From contig CALSPX010000011.1 of the NCBI GenBank assembly GCA_943788345.1, positions 124,001 through 188,000 on the forward strand: a stretch of 64,000 bases of DNA. Direction: 5' to 3'. Source of the DNA: Ascidiaceihabitans sp023955215. GTDB lineage: Bacteria; Pseudomonadota; Alphaproteobacteria; Rhodobacterales; Rhodobacteraceae. A model generated the notes under the pieces. The model ran no database searches. It saw only the letters and a program-made list of their open reading frames with translations, and had not been told where the DNA came from. Below, in pieces: positions 35,595 through 44,595 of the stretch. The position numbers and the translations under genes were made by a program. Position 1 is the stretch's first letter; every line of letters begins with the position of its first letter.

Positions 35595-36266
35595 TTATCC
35601 CAAGTTGTCCAGCACTTGAGAGGCTAGCGCGCGTGTCAGCGGTTTGTGACGCGCAAGGCTATGGCCATCCATCGCGCAAACAACCTCCCGTGCTGCTGCA
35701 AACGACCGATCAATGCGAAGGACCAAAAATGGGATCACATCAGGACGGGGCATGAGCTGGCGATCACTAAATTGTTTGGCAATTACCGCACCCAACAGAG
35801 TATCGTCGGGTGCCTCAAGGGTCGCAACGCCTGCTGCGTCTATGCGGCTCTGGAGATCTGGAAGGTTAAGGCCCCAGTGGTTCGGTGTGCCCGTTCCTGT
35901 CATCAACAAGGGGTGTTGGTTCATGCGCATCAAGTTGTGCAGGTGAAACAACGCGGTTTGAGCGTCAGCGTCTGCAGCTATGTTTGGGACGTCCTCAACG
36001 ACAACAGCCGTTTGCGCAAAGGTCGGAATATCAGCATCTGAAAGATCCATTGCAGAGACAATTTGTCCAGCGTGCGTGCCTGCCCAGACGTGAGATAGGT
36101 GAGTTTTGCCTGAACCTTCGGGACCACATAAAATGAGTTTTCCACCTTCCCAGTTTTGGGAGGTTTCCATCATAGCCACAGCCATCGCATTGCTTGGCGC
36201 GATCATAAAGTCGTCGCGCCCCAAGGCGGGCACAACGGGTAAATCAAAACTAAGTTGTTGGTTCAT
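35595..36266 (-). CDS. hdaA: DnaA-related regulator HdaA
   Basis: 223 aa, a short AAA+ protein related to the central part of DnaA but without its DNA-binding domain IV. N-terminal QQLSFDLP is a clamp-binding-type motif (QLSFDL), which in Hda recruits the DNA polymerase clamp. The Walker A loop is CGPEGSGKTHLS, and VVVEDVPN takes the Walker B place. It promotes hydrolysis of DnaA-bound ATP after replication starts. It overlaps the AI-2E-type permease gene by four bases, a pairing common in alphaproteobacteria. Confidence 0.88.
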   Translation of the reverse strand: MNQQLSFDLPVVPALGRDDFMIAPSNAMAVAMMETSQNWEGGKLILCGPEGSGKTHLSHVWAGTHAGQIVSAMDLSDADIPTFAQTAVVVEDVPNIAADADAQTALFHLHNLMRMNQHPLLMTGTGTPNHWGLNLPDLQSRIDAAGVATLEAPDDTLLGAVIAKQFSDRQLMPRPDVIPFLVLRIDRSFAAAREVVCAMDGHSLARHKPLTRALASQVLDNLG

Positions 36267-37375
36267 GCGTCGTCGGGCTCTCGGCTGTTGCCTTTGTAGA
36301 GCAGGCTGGCGTTATACTGACCTATCGCAAAGCGTATAATCACCCCAATGGCTGCTGCCAGAGGGACGGCGACAAGCAGGCCGATGAAACCAAAAACGGT
36401 CCCAAAGACGGACAACGACAGCAGCAACCATACAGGATGCAGGCCAACGCTGTTGCCGACGAGCTTTGGCGTCAAATAGTTGCCCTCGATCACTTGGCCG
36501 ACGACAAAGATAATTGCGACAAGGCCAATGCGCATCCAGTCAGTTGAATAGGTGATGACGCCATCTGCGATGACTTCGATGCCGTTCCAAAATTGAAAAA
36601 TGGCAAGACCAATCGCCAAGACTCCGCCAATCAATGATCCAAGATAAGGAATGAATGTGACGAGTCCTGCGATAAATCCCACAACAAGTCCGAACTGTAG
36701 CCCGACAATCATCAGTGCGAAGGCGTAATATGTCCCCAAGATCAGGCAAACGGTGCCCATGCCGCGAATGAATGCGGCTAGGGTTTGGTCGATTTGTTTG
36801 GCAAGTTTGCGAATGATTGGCGCGTGGTCGCGGGGCATCAGTTCATCGATACGGGCGATCATGTTGTCCCAATCCAGCAGCAAATAAACCGATACAACGG
36901 GCACGATGACAAACAGTGTAACGATGCTGATCAAGGATGCAGCCGAACTGAGTGCTGTATTTAGCAAGGTGCCGCCACGGCTTTTGATCGTTTCCCCGAC
37001 GCTATACAGGGTTTGGCTAAGAGGCGATGTTTCGTCGAGCAATGCAGGAAAGCGTTCCGTGAGCATCATCCCTAGGTCGGTCGCATATTGCGGTGCGCTG
37101 GCAAAAAGCGATGTAGTTTGGTGGATCAGTGTCGGGATCACCAGCAACGCGACCAGTACAAAGATAAGAATGGCAGTTAGCGTAATAGTGGCTGTCGCCA
37201 AAACACGACTGGCGCCAAGGTCTTCAAGGCGGTCGGCAACTGGATCAAGGAAATAGGCAACAGCTGCGCCAAGGACGAAGGGAAGAAGCACGTCGCCCAA
37301 GACCCAAAGTAGGATAAACAGAATTGCGGCAGTGAGGCCCCAATATTTTAGTTGATCGCGTACTGGCAGGCCCAT
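36263..37375 (-). CDS. AI-2E-family transporter/permease
   Basis: 370 aa with seven to eight membrane helices. ATG 37375 is chosen because GAGGAG lies six bases upstream; the frame is open to 37402. The family blocks are YFLDPVADRLEDLGASR, FIPYLGSLIGGVLAIGLA and EGNYLTPKLVGNSVGLHP. Despite the name most members are not autoinducer exporters, and some are sodium/proton antiporters, so the substrate is open. It leads a minus-strand operon with hdaA, ppk and ppx. Confidence 0.88.
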   Translation of the reverse strand: MGLPVRDQLKYWGLTAAILFILLWVLGDVLLPFVLGAAVAYFLDPVADRLEDLGASRVLATATITLTAILIFVLVALLVIPTLIHQTTSLFASAPQYATDLGMMLTERFPALLDETSPLSQTLYSVGETIKSRGGTLLNTALSSAASLISIVTLFVIVPVVSVYLLLDWDNMIARIDELMPRDHAPIIRKLAKQIDQTLAAFIRGMGTVCLILGTYYAFALMIVGLQFGLVVGFIAGLVTFIPYLGSLIGGVLAIGLAIFQFWNGIEVIADGVITYSTDWMRIGLVAIIFVVGQVIEGNYLTPKLVGNSVGLHPVWLLLSLSVFGTVFGFIGLLVAVPLAAAIGVIIRFAIGQYNASLLYKGNSREPDDA

Positions 37376-37440
37376 CTTTGGCTCCTCATAAGTCCGCATC
37401 ACAAATCGCGCGTTTGAGTGAAATATTCAAGGGCAGACGT

Positions 37441-37467
37441 AAAAAGGCCCCGCGATGCAGGGCCTTT
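37441..37467 (-). terminator. Rho-independent terminator of the fasciclin gene
   Basis: AAAGGCCC (37443-37450) and GGGCCTTT (37460-37467) form an 8-bp stem with a 9-base loop; read on the minus strand it is followed by five T. It lies 20 bases after the fasciclin-gene stop. Confidence 0.8.
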
Positions 37468-37486
37468 GGTCACATTTAAGTTTTGT

Positions 37487-38002
37487 TTAGTGACAGGCTG
37501 GGCGTGTGCCTGGCAGAAGTACTTTGTCGATTACGTGGATCACGCCGTTGTCGGCTTTGATGTTTGCAACCACAACTGTTGCCATTTCACCGGTTCCATC
37601 AGCGATTGTCATGCCGTCTGCACCTTTGGTGATGCACAAGCGCTCGGAAGCTAAAATGGGTTTGAAATAGTTGGAACCTGTTGGGATCGCTTCGGCTGTT
37701 AGGTTGCGATCATCTACATGGTACAAAAGGATGTTTGTTAGGTCGCCCTTATTTTCTGGTTTTAATAATGTTTCCACTGTTCCTGCAGGCAATGCTGCGA
37801 AAGCATCGTTGAGCGGGGCGAAGACAGTGAATGGACCGGGCCCCTGAAGCGTTTCGACGATTCCGGCCGCGGAGACGGCGGCAACCAGTGTTGTGAAACG
37901 ATCATCACCTGATGCGATTCCAACGATGTTAGCGGCCTGAGCTGCGGTGCCAAGTGTCAGTGTTGCAGCGGTTATGGCTGCTAAATTGCGCAAAGGATTC
38001 AT
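37487..38002 (-). CDS. Secreted fasciclin (FAS1) domain protein
   Basis: 171 aa from ATG 38002 (open frame to 38080), preceded by GGAAGG. Signal peptide of 23 residues ending AAQAAN. One FAS1 domain follows with its two conserved boxes: GPGPFTVFAPLNDAFAALP, and NGVIHVIDKVLLP near the C-terminus, plus the central YHV motif. FAS1 proteins act in adhesion or in binding of extracellular molecules. Single gene with its own terminator. Two cysteines (in LCITKG and the C-terminal PACH) could form a disulfide, fitting export. Confidence 0.9.
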   Translation of the reverse strand: MNPLRNLAAITAATLTLGTAAQAANIVGIASGDDRFTTLVAAVSAAGIVETLQGPGPFTVFAPLNDAFAALPAGTVETLLKPENKGDLTNILLYHVDDRNLTAEAIPTGSNYFKPILASERLCITKGADGMTIADGTGEMATVVVANIKADNGVIHVIDKVLLPGTRPACH

Positions 38003-38315
38003 TGTAAAAACCTTCCATGTTTTCATCCAAGCCTCATGACTTGTTGAAAGAGATACGCCACTGTTTGTGCGATGGATCATGTCGCTCGCGGTTTTGTGAT
38101 CAAAGGTTTCAATCGCTTGATTTGGGTGGTTTATGAGCTAGTTCGATCGGGCTGTATTCAGTTGTTTTAGGGGCTTTGCCCCCGACGCTGCGCGTCTCCC
38201 CCAGAGTTTTTCTGGCAAGATGAAGTTGGCGAGATTGCTGGGACGTAACAGGGGCGTTGCGAGGGCTGGCCGTTTGGCTTAATCAGGCAACAACTGTTAT
38301 TTGAGGAGCCACGCG
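38003..38315. other. 313-base gap upstream of proS
   Basis: Divergent intergenic region between the fasciclin gene and proS. It holds three back-to-back hairpins (38170-38215) described separately, then a purine-rich stretch and the GAGGAG ribosome binding site of proS. I see no gene and no clear promoter consensus by eye. Confidence 0.6.
38170..38215. repeat. Triple-hairpin intergenic element
   Basis: Three small stem-loops follow each other: GGGGC-TTT-GCCCC (38170-38182), GACGC-TGC-GCGTC (38184-38196) and CCAGA-GTTTT-TCTGG (38201-38215), then GCAAGATGAAG. Sequences of this general type (GGGGC..GCCCC..CCCCC..TTTT..GCAAGATGAAG) recur between genes in Rhodobacteraceae, in my recollection. It occurs once in this window. 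It may be a mobile or structural repeat or part of a transcription stop. Confidence 0.5.
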
Positions 38316-39653
38316 ATGCGTTTGAGCCGTTATTTTCTGCCCGTTCTAAAGGAAAACCCTGCTGAGGCGCAGATTGTTAGCCACCGGTTGATGCTGCGTG
38401 CAGGCATGATCAAGCAATCAAGTGCTGGGATTTACTCCTGGTTGCCGCTTGGTTTCAAAGTTTTGCGCAAAATTGAGAACATTGTGCACGAAGAACAGCA
38501 GCGCGCTGGGCATATGCCGATGTTGATGCCGACCATTCAATCTGCTGACCTTTGGCGCGAGAGTGGTCGTTATGATGATTACGGTGAAGAGATGCTGCGC
38601 ATCAAAGACCGCAATGATCGTGATATGTTGTTCACACCAACAGCAGAAGAAATGATTACTGACATTTTCCGTTCGCATGTTGGCAGCTACAAAGACTTGC
38701 CTTTGACTATGTACCAAATCCAGTGGAAATTCCGCGATGAACGTCGTCCACGTTTTGGCGTGATGCGTGGCCGTGAATTCTATATGAAAGACGGTTACAA
38801 CTTTGATCTGACCAAAGAGGATGCGTTGCACGCCTATAATCGTCACTTGGTGAGCTATCTGCGCACCTATGAACGTATGGGTTTGCAAGCGATTCCAATG
38901 CGTGCGGACTCTGGCCCAATTGGTGGTGATGATACGCATGAATTCTTGGTTTTGGCTGAAACAGGTGAATCTGAGGTATTCTACGATAGCGCAGTGACTG
39001 ACCTGACGTTTGGGGACCGCGACATCGACTATGATAATGTCGAACAATGTGCGGCCGTGATGGAAGAATTCACAACCAAATACGCCCGCACGGACGAAAC
39101 GCACGATGAAGCGCTGTTTAATGAGGTTCCTGAAGACCGTCGCATGACGGCACGCGGTATCGAAGTGGGTCAGATTTTCTACTTTGGCACTAAGTATTCG
39201 GAAGCGATGAAGGCCACAGTTCAAGGCCCTGATGGTAAGCCCGTACCAGTTCACATGGGGTCACACGGTATTGGTGTAAGCCGTCTTTTGGGTGCAATCA
39301 TTGAAGCCAGCCACGATGATAAAGGCATTATTTGGCCAGAAGGCGTCACGCCGTATCACTGTGGTATTGTGAACCTGAAGCAGGGTGACGAAGAAGCAGA
39401 TGCAGCTTGTGATGCGCTATATAAGTCGTTGACTGCCCTTGGTTTGGAACCCCTTTACGATGACCGTAAAGAGCGCGCTGGTGGCAAGTTCGCAACTATG
39501 GATCTGATTGGTTTGCCTTGGCGCATTACGGTTGGTCCTCGTGGCTTGAAGAATGGTGTTGTTGAGCTGACCTCGCGCCGAACGGGTGAGAGTGAAGAGA
39601 TGACGCCAGAATTGGCAGTTCAGAAGATCGCAGAAATCTACGCGGCGTTATAA
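38316..39653 (+). CDS. proS: Prolyl-tRNA synthetase, short alphaproteobacterial type
   Basis: 445 aa from ATG 38316, with GAGGAG seven bases upstream. Class II motifs: QSSAGIYSWLPLGFKVLRKI (motif 1 region), IQWKFRDERRPRFGVMRGREF (motif 2), and GIGVSRLLGAIIEA (motif 3), followed by an anticodon-binding domain (about residues 350-445). E. coli ProRS has about 570 aa with an inserted editing domain; here that insertion is missing, as is usual for alphaproteobacteria, so mischarged alanyl-tRNA must be cleared by a separate factor if at all. Charges tRNA-Pro in the cytoplasm. Confidence 0.96.
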   Translation: MRLSRYFLPVLKENPAEAQIVSHRLMLRAGMIKQSSAGIYSWLPLGFKVLRKIENIVHEEQQRAGHMPMLMPTIQSADLWRESGRYDDYGEEMLRIKDRNDRDMLFTPTAEEMITDIFRSHVGSYKDLPLTMYQIQWKFRDERRPRFGVMRGREFYMKDGYNFDLTKEDALHAYNRHLVSYLRTYERMGLQAIPMRADSGPIGGDDTHEFLVLAETGESEVFYDSAVTDLTFGDRDIDYDNVEQCAAVMEEFTTKYARTDETHDEALFNEVPEDRRMTARGIEVGQIFYFGTKYSEAMKATVQGPDGKPVPVHMGSHGIGVSRLLGAIIEASHDDKGIIWPEGVTPYHCGIVNLKQGDEEADAACDALYKSLTALGLEPLYDDRKERAGGKFATMDLIGLPWRITVGPRGLKNGVVELTSRRTGESEEMTPELAVQKIAEIYAAL

Positions 39654-39675
39654 CTCAAGAAAGGGAGGTGCTGCG

Positions 39676-40167
39676 ATGATCGTTCGTGCAATCACGCTTG
39701 CTGGTGGCTTGGCCGTCGGTGCTGGCACCTCCCAATTTCCTGAGTTCAGTCAGCAATACGCGCAACGGTTGGGCGGAGCCGTAGACGCACTGAGCGAGGT
39801 TGTCGCAGATTTCGACACTTCTGCAGCCGCAGAAGGACTGTCGCGTTCTGAAGCGCTGGAGCAGATGACCGGAGCCGATTTTATCGAACGGCGTCGCGCC
39901 GATATGGAACGTACTTTTGACCGTCATGCGATTTTGACGGAAGATTTGAGATTATTGGCTGAGGCTGGTCCATTTATGCGGGCCTATCACGCGGCCCGCT
40001 TTACCGATGGCGATGTGGCAAGCGCGGCATGGGATGCGTTTCAGCCTGCTGTCCCGCTGAACCTGACGGGCGCAATCTTTGCCGGTTTTGGCTTTTTCGT
40101 TGGCTTGATCACAATGAGTAGTCTTTTGGCGGTTATTCGCTGGCCGTTTCGCCGACGCACGGCTTGA
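39676..40167 (+). CDS. DUF2937-family membrane protein
   Basis: 163 aa. The N-terminal MIVRAITLAGGLAVGAGTSQFPEFSQQYAQRLGGAVDAL matches the DUF2937 family; a long helical middle section (residues 40-130) precedes a C-terminal membrane helix (ITMSSLLAVIRWPFRRR). Probably tethered to the inner membrane; function unknown. A GGGAGG ribosome binding site lies before ATG 39676, which is 22 bases after proS, so the two may be cotranscribed. Confidence 0.82.
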   Translation: MIVRAITLAGGLAVGAGTSQFPEFSQQYAQRLGGAVDALSEVVADFDTSAAAEGLSRSEALEQMTGADFIERRRADMERTFDRHAILTEDLRLLAEAGPFMRAYHAARFTDGDVASAAWDAFQPAVPLNLTGAIFAGFGFFVGLITMSSLLAVIRWPFRRRTA

Positions 40168-40230
40168 CCACAGCGTACAAACGACACAGGTTGTCTGTAA
40201 CTGAGCATACCAAACAAGAAAGAGCCTAAA

Positions 40231-41517
40231 ATGGCCAATACGCCCAAACCCTTTGCACCTTTCGAGTGGATGATTGCCTGGCGCTATCTGCGCGCGCGCC
40301 GCGCCGAAGGTGGCGTAAGTGTTATGACAGTCATAAGTTTGGTTGGGATCACACTGGCGGTATTCGCATTGATTGTGACCCTTGCAGTGCGGTCGGGATT
40401 TCGCGCTGAGTTTGTTGATACTATCCTTGGATCAAATGCGCATGTCACCGTCTATAATATGGGCGAGGTTCTAGACAGCGGCCAAATTGATCGCACGATC
40501 AAAGACTATTCCGCTATGGCGGAACGTGTGGCTGAAGTTGACGGTGTTATTCGTGTGGCCCCGCTAGTACGCGCGCAGGCGATGGCGAATTTGCGTCAAT
40601 CGAACACGGGCATTGAGATTTACGGTATCTCTGTGGCAGATCTTTTTACAATCCCGCGGATTGCCAACCCCGAAACTTCATATGGCGATATCATGCGCTT
40701 TGACCAAGGCATTGCGATCGGGTCAGGCGTTGCGCGTGAATTGGGTGCAAGCGTTGGGGACAAAATCAAGATCATCTCGCCCAACGGCGTCAAGACTGCG
40801 TTTGGGACAAGCCCACGGGTCAATGCCTATGAGGTTGTTTATGTGTTTAGCGCCGGGCGCTACGATATTGATCGGACGCGGGCCTATTTGCCAATTCAGG
40901 ATGCACAGGCGTTTTTTAATCGTGAAGGCGGTGCAACCGAACTGGAAGTCATGGTTGAAGACCCAGAAGAGATTGATGGTTTGATACCTCAAATTATTGC
41001 CGCTGCTGGCGATCGGGCTTTGCCCTTCACGTGGTTAGAAGCCTCTGGCGGGTTCCTGCGTGCGCTTGAGGTTGAGGACAATGTGATGTTCGTCATCCTA
41101 TCCATCTTAGTTTTGATCGCTGCGATGAACATCGTGAGTGGTTTGATTATGTTGGTGAAGAACAAGGGACGCGATATTGGGATATTGCGTACTATGGGTC
41201 TAAGCGAAGGTTCGGTTTTACGGGTGTTCTTCATCTGTGGTGCTTTCACTGGGATCATTGGCACCGCCTTGGGGGTAATATTTGGCTGCTTGTTTGCGAT
41301 TTATATCGATCCGATTTTCAGCACGGTAAATTGGCTCATGGGGGGCGGCGTTTGGGATCCTGCAATTCGTGGGATTTATGCTTTACCGGCGGAACTACAC
41401 TTTGCAGATGTCATGTCTGCTGTCGCTTTGTCCCTTGGCTTGTCATTCATTGTAACGATCTTTCCAGCAAGACGTGCAGCCCGAATGAATCCTGTGGAGG
41501 CTTTGCGTTATGAGTGA
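40231..41517 (+). CDS. lolC: Lipoprotein-releasing ABC transporter permease LolC/E
   Basis: 428 aa. N-terminal helix after EWMIAWRYLRARRAEGGVSVMTVIS, a large periplasmic domain (about residues 50-275), then three C-terminal helices with NKGRDIGILRTMGLSEGSVLRVFF and the closing FPARRAARMNPVEALRYE, all typical of LolC/LolE. With LolD it extracts mature lipoproteins from the inner membrane and passes them to LolA. The only permease gene here, so it may act as a homodimer (LolF type), as in many bacteria with a single copy. Overlaps lolD by eight bases. Confidence 0.92.
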   Translation: MANTPKPFAPFEWMIAWRYLRARRAEGGVSVMTVISLVGITLAVFALIVTLAVRSGFRAEFVDTILGSNAHVTVYNMGEVLDSGQIDRTIKDYSAMAERVAEVDGVIRVAPLVRAQAMANLRQSNTGIEIYGISVADLFTIPRIANPETSYGDIMRFDQGIAIGSGVARELGASVGDKIKIISPNGVKTAFGTSPRVNAYEVVYVFSAGRYDIDRTRAYLPIQDAQAFFNREGGATELEVMVEDPEEIDGLIPQIIAAAGDRALPFTWLEASGGFLRALEVEDNVMFVILSILVLIAAMNIVSGLIMLVKNKGRDIGILRTMGLSEGSVLRVFFICGAFTGIIGTALGVIFGCLFAIYIDPIFSTVNWLMGGGVWDPAIRGIYALPAELHFADVMSAVALSLGLSFIVTIFPARRAARMNPVEALRYE

Positions 41518-42190
41518 TCTAGTTCTTGAGCTGAGCGGGATAAGCAAAACCTACAATGTTGGTTTACCCAATGAGGTGCAGGTTTTGCGTGGCGTGGACC
41601 TAAAGGTCAAAGCCGGTGAAGTTGTTGCTTTGGTTGCCCCGTCTGGAGCAGGTAAATCCACGTTGCTTCATATGGCTGGTCTATTGGACACGCCTGATGC
41701 TGGTGACGTCATTTTTGGTGATCAAAACATGCAAGGTCTGAACGACGCGAAACGCACAGGGCTTCGCCGAGATGACATTGGTTTTGTTTATCAATTCCAC
41801 CATTTGCTGCCTGAATTTACAGCACTTGAGAATATCGTGTTGCCGCAACTTGCTGCCGGCATTGGACGCAAAGCAGCCCATGAACGTGCGCTTGATCTCC
41901 TTGGCCGTGTCGGTGTGGCGGAGCGTGCAGATCACCGCCCTGCGGCGTTGTCAGGGGGCGAAGCGCAGCGCGTTGCGTTTTGTCGTGCCCTCGCAAACGG
42001 CCCACGATTGCTTTTGGGGGATGAACCAACTGGCAACCTTGACCCGACCACCTCTGATCAGGTCTTTGGTGCGTTGATGGAGTTGGTGCGCTCAACAGGG
42101 TTGGCAGCCGTTATAGCGACACATAACTTGGAATTGGCCGCTCGCATGGACCGGATCGTGCGATTAGATGCTGGCGTTTTGCGCAACTAA
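41510..42190 (+). CDS. lolD: Lipoprotein-releasing ABC transporter ATPase LolD
   Basis: 226 aa. Walker A APSGAGKST (Ala in the first position, common in alphaproteobacterial LolD), Q-loop in FVYQFHHLLPEFTALEN, signature LSGGEAQRVAFCRAL, Walker B LLLGDEPTGNLD and the H-loop ATHN. It powers release of lipoproteins by the LolC/E permease next to it, whose last eight bases it overlaps. It matters here because the window encodes several outer-membrane-type lipoproteins. Confidence 0.95.
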   Translation: MSDLVLELSGISKTYNVGLPNEVQVLRGVDLKVKAGEVVALVAPSGAGKSTLLHMAGLLDTPDAGDVIFGDQNMQGLNDAKRTGLRRDDIGFVYQFHHLLPEFTALENIVLPQLAAGIGRKAAHERALDLLGRVGVAERADHRPAALSGGEAQRVAFCRALANGPRLLLGDEPTGNLDPTTSDQVFGALMELVRSTGLAAVIATHNLELAARMDRIVRLDAGVLRN

Positions 42191-42241
42191 CCTCATATTC
42201 AATCTGAATCCAAAAACTGCAACACCCATGGAGAATGCGCG

Positions 42242-43231
42242 ATGCCACATGTCACCCTAGATGAAATTGAACAGGTTGTTTTAGCGGCGCTGCTTGAACA
42301 TGGCGCAGACGCATTCCCAGCGGCGGAAGTCGCGCGTGCGGTGCGCAAAGCTGAGGCGCATGGGAACCGTATTTGCGGGCTGTACTATCTAGAAAGCTAT
42401 TGTCAGCAATTGCGCACTGGTCGAGTGAAAGGGAACGTATCCCCTGTGGTTTCCGCCCCGCGTCCGGCAACAATTCACGTCGATGCGCAATTTGGCTTTG
42501 CACAACCCGCGTTTGCTTATGGCCTTGTACCTGCGCTGGATGCTGCACGTCAGTTTGGGACTGCGACGTTGGCCATTGGTCATGCGCACACCTGTACGTC
42601 CTTGGGGTATTTTACCGAACAGGTGGCACGTGCCGGCTTCATTTGTTTTGGCCTGACGAACGCATCACCTATCGTTGCCCCCCCAGGCGGTAAAACGCGC
42701 GTCATCGGTACAAACCCGATCGCGTTTTCTGTGCCTGACGGGCAGGGCGGATTAGCCATGCAGTTTGACCAATCTACGACGACCGTCGCATTGGGCAAAA
42801 TTACTATGGCTAAGGCCGCTGGTACCTCAATTCCTGAAGGGTGGGCCGTGGATAAAGACGGCAATCCAACGACGGATCCAGAAGCTGCATTGACCGGTTC
42901 GCTGGTTTCGATGGGCGGATACAAAGGCTGGGGTTTGGGTCTGATGGCTGAAATTTTGGCTGCTGGTATGACGGGCTCTACCCTTAGCCAAGACGTGAAA
43001 CCACTGAAGGCACCTGAAGGACCACACCACGATTTGGGTCAGTATTATATGATCATCGACCCTAGTGTGTCTGATGGATTTACAGATCGGTTGGCCCGTA
43101 TCGCTGAAGCAATCAGTGAAGACGAAGGCGCGCGTATGCCGGGCCAAGGGCGCACAGAAAGCGATCCTGTTGATGTCCCAGACGCAGTCTGGGCGCAGGC
43201 GATGGAACTGTCAGGCTTGAACGCGTCCTAA
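42242..43231 (+). CDS. Ldh-family (YlbC/malate-lactate type) dehydrogenase
   Basis: 329 aa of the COG2055 family, an NAD(P)-dependent fold unrelated to the classical LDH/MDH. Blocks visible: HGNRICGLYYLESYCQQL near residue 40, FGTATLAIGHAHTCTSLGYF near 105, NASPIVAPPGGKTRVIGTNPIAF near 140, and GYKGWGLGLMAEILAAGMTG near 227. Members reduce or oxidise 2-oxo or 2-hydroxy acids (malate, ureidoglycolate, sulfolactate, delta-1-piperideine-2-carboxylate). The substrate cannot be fixed without a neighbour pathway, and none is visible here. It follows lolD by about 50 bases. Confidence 0.85.
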   Translation: MPHVTLDEIEQVVLAALLEHGADAFPAAEVARAVRKAEAHGNRICGLYYLESYCQQLRTGRVKGNVSPVVSAPRPATIHVDAQFGFAQPAFAYGLVPALDAARQFGTATLAIGHAHTCTSLGYFTEQVARAGFICFGLTNASPIVAPPGGKTRVIGTNPIAFSVPDGQGGLAMQFDQSTTTVALGKITMAKAAGTSIPEGWAVDKDGNPTTDPEAALTGSLVSMGGYKGWGLGLMAEILAAGMTGSTLSQDVKPLKAPEGPHHDLGQYYMIIDPSVSDGFTDRLARIAEAISEDEGARMPGQGRTESDPVDVPDAVWAQAMELSGLNAS

Positions 43232-43242
43232 GCTACGTACAA

Positions 43243-43273
43243 TTGGCTGACCTATGCGAGTTGGGTCAGCCAA
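43243..43273. terminator. Hairpin at the convergent junction of Ldh and DMT genes
   Basis: TTGGCTGACC (43243-43252) pairs perfectly with GGTCAGCCAA (43264-43273) around an 11-base loop. It overlaps the end of the minus-strand DMT gene. No T tract follows on either strand, so termination is likely but not certain. Confidence 0.5.
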
Positions 43274-43686
43274 ACACCCGCAGCCATCAAGGCGATGCCT
43301 GAAGCGCGCGCCAACCCAAGAGGTGAGACTTGCGCGCCGAAAAGGCCAAAGTGGTCGATTGCAGCTGCGCTAATCAATTGTCCCAGCAAGACGAAAAAGA
43401 CAGCGTTTCCGACCCCAAAATGTGGGGCGATGTAGGTTATGGTCAGCACATAAAACGCAACGAAAGCGCCTGCTAAAAACAGATGTTTGGGGGCGGACAG
43501 CAATCGGTTGAACCCTTCGGTTCCTGTTGCAACCATAACGACAAGACTGATGCTGAGCGCCACAATGAACAAGATAACGGCAGCGGTTGCTGGTGATCCG
43601 ATATACTTGCCAAGTGCCGCGTTCAGGCCGGCAAGCAGTGGAATACCTATCCCAGCCAACAACATCGTTAAAGCGTATTGGGTCAT
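43252..43686 (-). CDS. DMT-family transporter, single-domain (DUF606/YdcZ type)
   Basis: 144 aa with five predicted helices, half the size of EamA permeases. Start ALTMLLAGIGIPLLAGLNAALGKYIGSP and end DHFGLFGAQVSPLGLARASGIALMAAGVWL match the YdcZ/DUF606 group, which work as dimers. Inner membrane; substrate unknown. Convergent with the Ldh gene; 256 bases of non-coding DNA lie upstream before the L,D-transpeptidase gene, and I see no gene in them. Confidence 0.82.
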   Translation of the reverse strand: MTQYALTMLLAGIGIPLLAGLNAALGKYIGSPATAAVILFIVALSISLVVMVATGTEGFNRLLSAPKHLFLAGAFVAFYVLTITYIAPHFGVGNAVFFVLLGQLISAAAIDHFGLFGAQVSPLGLARASGIALMAAGVWLTQLA

Positions 43687-43942
43687 CTCGATTTCCTATT
43701 AAAGCCTGCGGTCCGATACAGTCCAGCAAGACACTTATCTTTGGGGAAAGAACACTGGGCGTAGGTCCACAATTGTTCAAAGCTTACGACATAACGCAGG
43801 TGGTGCAAGCGATCTGACTGGAAACGGCGGAGTTTGACGTAAGGTCGGGGTTTATAACAAACGGGTGATGACTGCTTTTGGGGTCGCCAAATCCAACAGT
43901 TCGCGGCATCCTTGGCATTAATATTATGACTTTGGGGGCATT

Positions 43943-44530
43943 ATGAAAAGACGCGTATTCATTCAGCAGATTGGGGCAGGGGTCGCATTGATGGGGGCTG
44001 GACCTGCGTTTGCACGCGACAGCGATATGCCCGACTACAAAATGCCTGAAGAGTTCTTGCCCCGCGAGGTCCGTATTTCTAACAAGCTTGCGCCTTATGA
44101 AATTCACGTCGATCCGGGACAACATGCGCTGTACTGGACGCTGCCTGATCGTATGGAGATCCGCTATGCGGTCGGAATTGGACGGCCCGGCCTGTATGAA
44201 TCGGGTGAGTTTTATGTCGGTGCCAAGAAAGAATGGCCCAGCTGGACGCCGACCCCTGACATGATCAAACGTGAACCGGGTAAATATGCCAAATACAAAG
44301 ACGGCTTGCCGGGTGGATTGAACAACCCAATGGGGTCGCGGGGGCTGTACCTGTTCCAACCTGGGATCGGGGATACATATTTGCGTGTGCATGGAACGAA
44401 CCTGCCCAAAACGATTGGGCGGCGTGTATCCAATGGCTGTGCGCGTTTGATCAATGATCAGATGGTTGAGTTGTATGACCGCGTGCCGTTGAATTCACGG
44501 GTGGTTATGTATCCGACGAGCGTGACCTAA
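43943..44530 (+). CDS. L,D-transpeptidase (YkuD domain), probably Tat-exported
   Basis: 195 aa. The N-terminal KRRVFIQQIGAGVALMGAG resembles a Tat signal (RR pair then hydrophobic core), cut near AFA-RD. The YkuD domain covers residues 52-190 with the catalytic HGTN (His150) and SNGCARL (Cys166) motifs in the order of the family. It forms 3-3 peptidoglycan crosslinks or attaches proteins to peptidoglycan in the periplasm. Roseobacters commonly have several paralogues. A MarR/LdtR-like regulator of such enzymes is encoded at 53015, but not next to it. Confidence 0.9.
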   Translation: MKRRVFIQQIGAGVALMGAGPAFARDSDMPDYKMPEEFLPREVRISNKLAPYEIHVDPGQHALYWTLPDRMEIRYAVGIGRPGLYESGEFYVGAKKEWPSWTPTPDMIKREPGKYAKYKDGLPGGLNNPMGSRGLYLFQPGIGDTYLRVHGTNLPKTIGRRVSNGCARLINDQMVELYDRVPLNSRVVMYPTSVT

Positions 44531-44595
44531 GCGCCCGTTTTGTGGTCGCGTTGGCCGGTAGCATGTTTCGCAGCATCGTGTGAAAGGCGGAATTG

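Noticed and set aside
38418..39254. 278-codon antisense frame inside proS
   Set aside because: Fully inside a conserved essential gene; His/Thr-rich composition typical of an antisense shadow.
41510..42190. Altered Walker A (APSGAGKST) in LolD as a sign of inactivity
   Set aside because: Ala in the first place is usual in alphaproteobacterial LolD, and all other ATPase motifs are intact.
43784..44392. 202-codon antisense frame over the L,D-transpeptidase
   Set aside because: Lies opposite the catalytic domain of a clear gene; no supporting motif or start signal.
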